DNA of 64,000 nucleotides from Galaxea fascicularis (Eukaryota; Cnidaria; Anthozoa; Scleractinia; Euphylliidae). Below, one piece after another: positions 55,078 through 64,000 of the stretch. The stretch is from contig OX419347.1 of assembly GCA_948470475.1 (NCBI GenBank), positions 17,345,675 through 17,409,674 on the forward strand, read 5' to 3'. Both the position numbers and the translations under genes were made by a program. The notes under the pieces were generated by a model. It made no database searches. It saw nothing but the letters and a program-made list of their open reading frames with translations, and was not told the DNA's origin. The stretch's first letter is position 1, and each line of letters opens with the position of its first letter.

Positions 55078-57736
55078 CGCAAAATGGAGCGTTGCGGTTT
55101 GTTTTTAAGTAAAATAGTCCTCTCCTTGCGGTTCGATCAGCATCATAGCCCATAGAAGGACATTTTCCATTGCAATTCAAGCACTTCGCATTGTTGTAGT
55201 CTAAGCACGGATACGCTGTCCAGGAGCACAGTTTTTTCACAGAAGCGGTATAGTATTCAGGCGCTCTCATGTGGTCACAGGCCAGTGACGGGATATCTAA
55301 TGATGCAAATAAAAACCTGAATAAATATAACAATAGCGATTTTCAGTTCAGTGTGACAAGTAATTCGCGTTTACTCTGGTTTTGCTTTTCTTCGCTCTGT
55401 AATTGGTTGGGTGGACAAAACTTACGCCACTTTCTTTAACCAATGAGAAGCAAATTCTTAACCAATCGTGACTTGTACGATGGCGCGCATTTTTCCGCGC
55501 TTTGCACTGTTCTCATTGGCTCGAGTACCTCCTTTGTTTTAGCAATTGGTCCGTGATGCCGAATAGTAAAAAAATTGTGTGAATTCGTAAACGAGGAACT
55601 AAACGGGGACAAGATGTCTTCGTTTATGTAGACGTCAAAGCATTATCAGTCTATTACTAAGTTCCTTGCAAATTGTCAGAATGGTTATTTACAAAAAGTC
55701 AATTATCTCAGTGGAAAAATACACATTTCGTGAGGGGAAAGTCTGGGCGTTGACGTTCGAGGGCTCAATAAGTGACTGAACACAAACAACACCCCTAGCC
55801 CTGATAACAAAAGAAGCTAGAGGTCCACGGTTGAAGTTCTTTTGATTATGAGTAGTCTGTTACACAAAACTTTATAACTTACTTATTATAACCACTGGAC
55901 AGCCGGGCTGCCGGGAGCCGTCATTTGGGTAGAAATCGATGTGGCCCATTTTCGTGGAGGAGCCAAAACCTCCTGCATCAGTATGAATAACATCTACATA
56001 TTGAGCATCACCTGGATCCAGTCGATACTTCACGTTGGCTTTGGAGAAAAGTAGACTAGCTGGATCTAAACCTTGTGTATGAAGCAAAACAATATGAATG
56101 TTACAGGGGTTCTGTCATGCTATTTCGGTCCGCTGTAAGATGCTAAAAAATGTCTTTAAATCAGTAAAAACCCAAAAATAATGAAGCATTTTATTTGCTG
56201 AGACTAAATACTACCTTCTCCTGTTACAAATGGTACGGATGGAAAGCCGGGATTGCATTTTGAAAACTTTAGCCTATTGTTTATTCTCGCACATCATCTA
56301 AAAGTCTTCGCCAAAAATATACTATGGATGACTTTTCCTGCCAAACATCGATTGAAATCTTTTCCCTACATTTCAAGGAATGTTCCGGCATAGGTGAAAG
56401 TCATCAAGTAGCATTTCTGTTAAGTTTGGGTCGGAAAACAGCAAAACCTTCATGATAGTGCCTCTTTAACGAAGACGTATCGTGTTACAATCAACTCTCT
56501 CATAACGACCACTTCTTGTAAGCGACCACCTCCCGTAAGCGACCACTTAGTAAAAAACCGTTTAGTTTAATTTTCTCAGTCAAATACTGTTTGAAAACTC
56601 TCTCGTTAGCCTTCACTACTCAAATTTCTTGAAGCGACCGCGACCACTCTCTTGGCCAGAATTTGTTAAGTAAACGACAACCAAACTTTCATAATGACCA
56701 GGTATGATCGTTTCGAAAATCATCACAAAAATGTCACAACAAGACTACAACAATTCAGATTTTAACAGTGCTTACCTGGAGTGCCGTTTACCTACAATGA
56801 CGAGATGTGCCAGGAGTTATTCGGTGTAGAATATGCCAGTGCTTTCAATTTTTGTATCTAAACTTAATTTTAGCTACAAAGGTTACACCTTAATGCAATT
56901 AGTTAGTCAATTCAATTTTTTTTATTATTCTCGTAAGCGACCCGCGGCCCGTAAGCGACCACTTCGTCGTGCACCAAGGATGGTCGCTTACGAGAGAGTT
57001 GATCGTTGTTTAAGTACTATCACTGATCTAAATTTGTTGTTGCTCTGATAACCAGTGAAGGTATTTATATAAACTATACCAGTTATACGACCCAGGCGCA
57101 TTCCATGGCTCCGCAAATTGCTTCCAGCGAATCCCGCGGTTTGAGCTCCAAGGCTGAAGCCCACGAGGTAAAATCGATTGGCCCAAGAAGAGGTCCCGTT
57201 ATTGCTGGAAATCAGAAACCTTATGAGTACAGCTATCTGAGAACCAACGAGCTGCGTGTTTCCTGCAGCCTGTGGGTATAACAAGCTCTTCGCTCCTTTT
57301 GACCAGTCAACCAAAATCACATTGCAGTCTTCTTGGGCTAGAAGCGCTTCTTTCATTGGTCTAGCCCACGTGTCTATGCTCTCTGTGGAGAGGATACATG
57401 TAGCTTTCACTTAACTTTACTTTGTTCAGTACTAAATTTGTGCATGAACTTTGATCTTGTGGTTTGCTTGTAAAGTTAACATTTTCCTCACTTTTAAATT
57501 GTGGCTGGAAATATCTGACGATTTTTAAAGAATCTCGTATAGTGTAGCATAAATTCCTCACTTCAGGAACTATAGGGGAACTGAAGAATTACGGGATCGT
57601 TTGAGTTGACATGGAAGAGTGCTATCAATGCAGTGGTGGGGTGTTAAGGTGATAACGTGAATTTAGAGGAACAAACAAGAGTTAAACTCTTAGCCTTTAA
57701 ATCACAGAAAATCTTCATTCTTAGACCAGGCTTACC

Positions 57737-57783
<47 letters not shown>

Positions 57784-60700
57784 GTCTTTATATAAAGAGG
57801 GTAAAACACTTAAAAGTAGTCCTAAGACACTGATGACTCTGTGGCCCTCACAAGCAATAAATATAGATTCTAAATATAGATATAGATTCTACTTCAGGGG
57901 TGAGGAGGGCGACTACGCCCGTTTGCCCAGTCGATCACTGGATCACTAAGAGAGTTAATGCGGACCCGTATGGAACTGTTACAATGCTAGAACTTAAATC
58001 GATCCGCGGCCATTAATTTTATGATGAGATTTCTAGATACCCTTGGGAACAAGGTTTTGAATAGCATTCCACCACAGTTGGTATAGTAAGATCTTGTAGT
58101 AAATATGTGTTGCTGTCAGTTTACACTGTGGTTCGTGGTAAGCGAGAAGAAGGGCGAGAAAATGTATGAAGCAGGTCTCTCAAATTCGGAGTACGGTATG
58201 ACTGTAACTTTCTTTTTTTCATGTGGTCGTGACTAAGCTTGCTCTGCAGGAATGAGCTTGATAAGATAAATGATACATGCATTAGTTTCACATCATTTCT
58301 CTCAAGAAACAAACTACGAGCGTGAACAATTAATTTATGTCAATTAATGATGATGATGATGATGATGATGATGCGACCAGTGATCTTCTCTTGGTTTAAC
58401 CCCAAGAGAGATCAGCATGGAATTTCTCGTTGTAATATCAACGCTTCATAAAACAGAGTGGTCACGAGAATTAAGGACAGGATCACACAAGATGAATTTG
58501 CTTGATATTTTAACAACTTCTCCCCACTACTTCTAAAGAAAATGTGTAGGCCGGGTAACAAGTGAGAATTTAAATTTTGATCTTAGGGTTTAAAAGGTTA
58601 AAATACATCTGTCTTGTATTATATTCATACGTCAACATCACGAACACAGGCTAATTTAGAGACCTTTTAAGCTTTCATGATTCATTTTTTCCTTAACTTA
58701 ACCAACTTGCGCTTACCTGTATACCCATGAATAATAAAAATTGTTCTTTTGCGGGATATCCTAAAATTAGAAGCTCTCAGTGCATTTGTGTTGTGGTCGT
58801 CAATGATCTGAGATGTTTCCCTGTTGAGCCTCGTGAACAGATTAAACTTCGTTCCAACTTGGGATGGTTTTTGTGGTAACCAAAGAGAGGATTTATCGAA
58901 ACAGCCATACCTTTCATAACAGACTCGTTTGCGCCACCACAACGCTGTAAAAAAGGCAAAAGAGTTAGGATAAGGATAAAGTTAGTATGCTAAGAAACTT
59001 TCAATGACGTTTTGTTGACCATTGTGGGACATCATTGAGCGCAGAGTCATTTAAACCTATGGTCTACACGCACTGTGTCTTATTAAAAGGTTTAATGATT
59101 CATAGCGAGCATGCAGTTGTGCAAGGCATGACAAGGCGTTTACAGAAAGCAGTGCTAAGGAGGCAAAGCTAGTCCTGCGTCAAACGAGCGCATTACGTGG
59201 ACACCTTCAGTGACTGTTTTGCCGTATCTCTTATGAACACAGCGAGCCGAATTGTTCATGAACGAATGTGAGGAATATAGGAAGAGGTTGTTTAATTTGT
59301 AAAGTTACTAGTCATCGGATAATAAGGAATAGGGTCGGGAAACTGTAATTGATAAAGGCTATTTCTTCTTAGGTCAGAATTTGCTTTGGAGAAAGCACAG
59401 GCAGGACACCCTATCTATGTGTGTTGACACAAGCTGACGTCATGTAATAGGCCATTTCCGAGTTCATGTCTGCCTCCTCTTCAAAGCAAGTCTAACTGCG
59501 AAGTTTTTGTGATGGTAATTAGTTCTACTTTACATATAAATGAAAACTAATTTTCATAACAAAAACTTCGCACTTAGACTCGCTTTGAAGAGGAGGCAGA
59601 CATGAACTCGGAAATGGCCTATTGGATCTCATACATTCCCAGTAATTTGAAACGGTTGATATCGCTGTTTAGTGGGTGAGAAGTCAACCGGCCGAAATCA
59701 TCATAAAATCACGCAGGACTATACAATAGCCAAACGTAAGTGAACTTTTTTTTATCTGGCTTACAATGCATCAAAACTTGGGAACAAAAGATGCAAAATC
59801 CAGAATTTTATGACGCATTTTCGTCGATCGCTTGACTCAAAGCGATATAAACCGTTGCAAATTACGGTGAATGTATGAGATCCAATTGCATAACGTCAGC
59901 TCGTGGCAACACACATTGATAGGGTGGTATACCTGTGGTTGAGATTATTTCTTCATGCTTTGAGTTATTTTTAACCTCATCAGTGAAACATTCTTCAACA
60001 AGCTGACCTCCAACATCGATCAATAAAATATATCTCATGATTTTCAGTAGTCTTCATTCTCGAAATTACTCCACTGGTGAAATATCAGCCCTTTGGTTGA
60101 TAAATAAGAATACTTAGTAAATAATCAGTAATACCGGTTCAAATACGTCTCGGCGATATCTTTAGAGAATGCTCAGCAAGGCTGGAGGCGAACTGTTCTT
60201 TCAAAGATTGTTTGATTAATTGTGTCGGGTGATTTTAATGTCTGAGTGTTTTAATTTGTATCTCAGTCGAGTATATATTAAGTATACAATAGCCGTGCCA
60301 ATCTCTCTTGTCCTTGACATTATGACGAACTATTGCTGGTTTGCATGTGACGTCATGGCGGTCATAATAATCAGGTTTACGAAGAAACATCATGAGAGTC
60401 AGTTCCTGTGTTGCTGACAAATGTTGATACTACTTCAAGCCACAGTCTCTCCGGGTAGTGTTAAAATTCTATTTACTTTGGCTAAGAGCGATACACGTGA
60501 GACTGTTCCATAGAAGGTGTTCTTTCCCTAGTCAGTTACACTCTTTGCAATTCGTTTCTTGGTTTTCAATCACATGATAAGGCGGCCATGTTGGTCGTCA
60601 AAAATAATAGTAGTGTCTCTCCGTGGGAACTGAAAAATTGCAAAAAAATTGGTATATTCAGTATCTACCACCAACATGGCCGCTTATCATACGGTAGAAA

Positions 60701-61568
60701 ACCAAGAAAAGAATTTCGTAGAGCTTAAGTCGAGGGTTAACATGGATTGAACGTTGATATCTCGTTCGCGTTTCAAGCAATTAGAATTAAAAATCCCTAT
60801 GCTCATCCCACAAAGCTATGCTGCGAGATATTTTGTGAATTTTTGGGTGGTTTTTGGGTATATTTGCAGGCCCGTAGGGTGGGGGGGGGGGGTTCGAGGG
60901 GTTCGAACGAACCCCCTAAAATTTTTGAAGTCGGCATTTTTTGGGAGTTGAAAAGATAAAAAAATCAGACCCCCCTAGAGGCTCGCGCCTCTGGCGCTAA
61001 AAAATACCTCCCAAAACATAAAAGAACCCCCCTCAACAGAATCCACCCTACGGGCCTGATTTGGGAAGAGATAATTTTTCTAAACGATTAGTTAAATTTA
61101 GGAAAATGAGAAATATTGAAGATTTAATGAAAGTTGAAAATTGGATATTGCAGTTAGAAATTAGTGGACGGAGACCAAAACAGTTCCCGAGCAACCTGCA
61201 GTGCCCTTGTGGGGTCTCAACTGTCTGGTGGTGTTTCAAAACATTTTTTTTATATTTCAATTCCTTCTTTAAACTCCTTAAAATTTTCCTCCTATTTACG
61301 TTAAATCCCGCCTTAAGTGCCGACTAACAAAAGAACATCTTCCATGGAACAGTCTCTCGTGTATCGCTCCTTCAAATTGGAAATTGGTGTCAATTCTGGT
61401 AGCTTTCCTCATTGTTTAGCTCTATAGAATTTGTGAGTCTCAAGGTCATGTTCGTGAAACACAATTCAGAGTAACAACCCTTTGAATTGGATACACCAGA
61501 TACTTACATTGTGAGAAGGCAGCAAATGTCATCAACACAAAAACAATCAGTTCCATGATAAACTTCAT
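55078..61568 (-). CDS. Pancreatic-type lipase, copy 3 (exons 1-5)
   Basis: Exon 1 (61508-61568) encodes [19 protein letters not shown] and ends in phase 1. Core exons are 58717-58944, 57080-57382, 55883-56071 and 55078-55296, with the same sizes and phases as the other copies. It is the most diverged copy at protein level (for example [15 protein letters not shown] for [15 protein letters not shown], and PVVIISKL at the exon-4 end), yet it has no stop or frameshift and keeps Ser (GFSLG), Asp (GLDPAS) and His (CDHMRA). No counterpart of exon 6 follows before copy 2, about 5.4 kb downstream. Several transposons sit in its introns and flanks. Confidence 0.8.
56490..57003. mobile_element. 'gtaagcgacc' MITE in lipase intron 3, copy 3
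   Basis: Same element as 40318-40826, with both inverted ends present. Confidence 0.65.
57738..57782. repeat. (AAT)n microsatellite in lipase intron 2, copy 3
   Basis: About 14-15 aat units, the longest of the three allelic-type variants. Confidence 0.85.
57927..58390. repeat. Copy 3-specific insertion in lipase intron 2
   Basis: Copies 1 and 2 run directly from 'cccgtttgcccg' to 'tcttggtttaaccc'. Here about 460 bp intervene, ending in a (GAT)n run (58347-58373). Its ends share 'gatcactgg'/'ccagtgatc', a short inverted match. No coding content is seen. Confidence 0.65.
59450..59619. mobile_element. 170-bp palindromic MITE with TA duplication, copy 3
   Basis: Same element and same position as 47740-47907. 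Confidence 0.8.
60867..61058. mobile_element. 192-bp MITE with 16-bp inverted ends, copy 3 only
   Basis: Starts caggcccgtagggtgg and ends with its exact reverse complement. It is flanked by a 5-bp duplication atttg (60862-60866 and 61059-61063). The empty site is at about 49130 in copy 2 (gtatatttgggaag). The interior is G-rich with 'ggttcgaacgaacccc'. The superfamily is not certain from a 5-bp duplication. Confidence 0.85.
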
Positions 61569-61619
61569 CTGCTCGGTTCGGATACTGTGATTGCGGTCCT
61601 TGCTTACGAGAGTGAAATC

Positions 61620-61900
61620 TATTGCTTATTAAAAAAGCTTTGCGACAGTGTTGTGTCCCGCGAATATTCTAATTATATATTATTTGCCTTTGAGTGACAC
61701 GAAAAGATCACCAGGCATTGTTCACCGCAAATATTTAAGAATTTGTTAATTAGTTTCCTTTCTATTATTGGAAAGGTGATCATTTTTTTCAAAAATCATT
61801 AAAAAGATTTTGAAATTTATATATTGATTACATACAGATTTAAATTGGTAAAGAAGACCACCTATTGTTTATCACCATGGAGATTTTATTATGTTTTTTG
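61620..61900. other. Copy 3-specific sequence upstream of lipase exon 1
   Basis: After 'gagtgaaatc' copy 3 departs from copy 2 (49684) and rejoins at 'acgaagaaacgtcgtgag'. The about 280 bp here is A+T-rich, with no coding content or clear transposon ends. Confidence 0.5.
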
Positions 61901-62048
61901 CATTTACGAAGAAACGTCGTGAGTGTGTTCCTGTGTTGCTGACAAACCTACTTCAAGCTACAGTCTCTCCAGATAGTGTTCAAATTTTATTTCCTTTACA
62001 GGTTGGGGGGCCAGTTGCTAAACTTTCATGAAGGCATATTCCCAAAAC

Positions 62049-63401
62049 CCATAAAAAATCCAAGCGTTCTATTCGGAAAGCATATACCAAAGACGGTTTC
62101 CTCACTTCTGACCCCAAAAGAATTATGAAGGAAGTGGAAGATTTTTATTCTGGTCTTTATAAGAGGGACAATTTAAAAGGGTCAGATGATGTCTTTAATT
62201 CATTCTTACGGTCTCGAGAATTCCCTAAGTTATCTGGGGAAGATGTTATTGGGTGTGAGGGGAGACTGACGCCTACAGAATGTTTTCACAGTCTACGATC
62301 TTTTCAAAACAATAAATCCCCCGGCAATGATGGCCTCACAGTCGAGTTTTATATTGCGTTTTGGGAAAGTCTCGGTGAACTCCTTGTGGATTGTCTCAAT
62401 TACTCATTTGATCATGGTGAATTATCCAACTCACAAAAACAAGTAATAATAACTTTAATAGAAAAGAAAGATAAAGATAAACGGAAAATTTCGAATTGGA
62501 GACCGATTTCTTTGATCAATGTAGATGTCAAGATTGGATCTAAGGCTATTGCCATGAGACTGCAGGCGGTCCTACCTAAAATAATTCATCATAATCAGCA
62601 TGCGTACGTCAAAGGCAGAACAATTAACGATGCAGTAAGGACGATTGATGATATACTCGAATATACAGAAAGATATGGAATCAATGGTAAGATGTTAGCA
62701 GTGGACTTCCAGAAAGCTTTTGATTCTGTGAATAGGAAATTTTTGTATAGTACACTGGCTGTTTTTAATTTTGGCCCTTCGTTCATCCAGTGGATACATA
62801 CTTTTTACCAAAATATTACAAGCAGTGTTCTGAATAATGGTTTCCCTACTGGACCTTTTGAGATACAAAGAGGTGTGAGACAAGGAGATCCACTTTCTCC
62901 GTATTTGTTTATTATTATCCTTGAAGTACTAGCTATTAGTATACGTGAAAATGATGATATTCAAGGAATTGTTGTTGATGGAGTGGAAATCAAAATTGAG
63001 GTTTTTGCAGATGATCTAACTGCTTTCCTGCGGAACGATAGATCTCTCAAATACTTTTTAGATGTCATTTTAAAGTTCGGAAATTGCGCAGGTCTTAGCA
63101 TTAATTTGGCCAAAACAGAAATGTTCATCTTGGGAAATACGTGCGTGACTCCAGCCCAAGATCAAGGTTTTATCAATATTGAGATCAAGGAAGCGATTAA
63201 AATATTAGGAGTCTATTTCTCTTATAACCGCCGTTTGAGAAATAAATTAAACTTTGAAGGAATAATAGACACTATCAAAACAAAACTACAGCTTTGGAGG
63301 TGGAGGAACCTGACAATTATTGGAAGAATTCAAACCTTCGTGATCCGTATCGTGCTGGTTCAATTTGTATAGATAAGGAACTTATAATTGAAGCCAATTG
63401 C

Positions 63402-63410
<9 letters not shown>
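62049..63410 (+). mobile_element. 5'-truncated LINE (L1/Tx1-like) inserted at the edge of lipase copy 3
   Basis: Copies 2 and 3 match up to 'catattcccaaaac' (about 62048) and then part, giving the left border. The element starts inside the region just before the reverse transcriptase; the endonuclease part is missing. The right border is near 63410, where recognisable protein similarity ends. A poly-A tail or target duplication was not identified. Confidence 0.75.
62053..63400 (+). pseudogene. Reverse transcriptase fragment of a non-LTR retrotransposon
   Basis: From KSKRSIRKAYTKDGFLTSDP (before the Met at 62125) the frame runs through a non-LTR reverse transcriptase: NNKSPGNDGLTVEFYIAFW, SNWRPISLINVDVKI, NQHAYVKGRTINDA, AVDFQKAFDSVNR, GVRQGDPLSPYLFIIILEVL and the catalytic FADD (VFADDLTAF). 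The style fits the L1/Tx1 group. Near 63340 the frame breaks: GRIQTFV should be followed by the YRAGSICIDKELIIEAN segment, which lies in another frame, so a frameshift separates them. With the endonuclease missing and a frameshift present, the copy cannot be autonomous. Confidence 0.85.
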
Positions 63411-63451
<41 letters not shown>

Positions 63452-63461
63452 CCGTTTAATT

Positions 63462-63498
<37 letters not shown>

Positions 63499-63499
63499 C

Positions 63500-63531
<32 letters not shown>

Positions 63532-63532
63532 A

Positions 63533-63570
<38 letters not shown>

Positions 63571-64000
63571 CTCAAATTTATAGAGGTTTGTATGGAGACG
63601 CCATGCTGGTGCCCACCCAGATGGGCACCGACATGGCGGCCGGAAACCAGCAGAAGCATCTGTGCTACAAAAGCGTGATTTTATCTCTCAAAGATCTCAA
63701 AAACGTAACAATAATACTTTATTCTAATACAAGAACTGTTCAGATCATATGGTCTGAATTCCCAGAAATAAGTCACCTTTTAAATCAACATCACAGCTCT
63801 CTCGCCCGTCATGTAAATGCCATGTCACGCAAAAGCTTAGAAATTCAAGCGCAGTCTATCACTAAACCATGAACCCATTCGGAGTGAAAATTTATATGAA
63901 TATTACGTTTTAGCTGCTCTTATACATAATGAAAGTAAAATCTAAGGAGGGTCAATAGTTCTGAAGTTTGAAATTTAGTGACGTCATGCGAAAACCAGCA
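63411..64000. repeat. Non-coding DNA with a coral repeat
   Basis: From about 63590, 'tggtgcccacccagatgggc' and 'accgacatggcggccggaaa' begin a dispersed repeat I know from coral sequences. The 94-aa frame at 63588 is read from it and is not a gene. Confidence 0.45.

Noticed and set aside
62125..63372. Host gene encoding a reverse transcriptase
   Set aside because: It is a 5'-truncated LINE with a frameshift and an identifiable insertion point.

Overview
The window is animal nuclear DNA, almost certainly from a stony coral (Scleractinia) or a close cnidarian relative. Genes with many GT-AG introns are separated by long non-coding stretches full of short foldback elements of the kinds common in coral genomes, such as 'gtaagcgacc' elements, 'ggtttaaccct' elements and TA-flanked palindromes. 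The gene content (ADAMTS, leishmanolysin-like protease, Tctex1 protein, pancreatic-type lipases, O-fucosyltransferase-like enzymes) is metazoan. The species cannot be named from the sequence alone.

Layout. 1-9.9 kb: a single-exon O-fucosyltransferase-like gene (4286-5566, minus) lies between two diverged copies of one flanking block. The right copy carries a 1.3 kb insertion made of 303-bp tandem units, each with a tRNA-like Pol III cassette, and the insertion is flanked by a 13-bp direct repeat. 9.9-12.4 kb: no gene seen. 12.4-14.7 kb: a leishmanolysin-like (M8) metalloprotease on the plus strand in one open exon. 15.6-17.2 kb: a second O-fucosyltransferase-like gene, minus strand, with key catalytic motifs lost. 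18.9-32.0 kb: a 24-exon minus-strand ADAMTS metalloprotease whose exons I traced by splice sites and reading phase, ending in a WSC/apple-like 'GECW' module. 34.2-34.8 kb: an intronless Tctex1-domain gene, minus strand.

35.8-61.6 kb: an array of three pancreatic-type lipase copies, all minus strand. Each copy has the same four core exons with identical lengths (228, 303, 189 and 219 bp) and every intron is phase 1. A signal-peptide exon exists only for copies 2 and 3, and the only candidate terminal exon lies after copy 1. This is either a recent tandem duplication, possibly making multi-domain proteins, or two haplotypes assembled end to end. Comparing copies gives empty sites that define several short transposons exactly. 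A 476-bp element at 52.3-52.8 kb has 51-bp inverted ends around the 5' part of a RecQ-like helicase gene. The right end holds a 5'-truncated L1/Tx1-like LINE (62.05-63.4 kb).

The genes do not form one pathway. Several products are predicted to enter the secretory route: two Golgi-type glycosyltransferase-like proteins, two metalloproteases and the lipases. Most exon borders were inferred by eye from GT/AG sites, phase and domain continuity, and may be off by a base or two.
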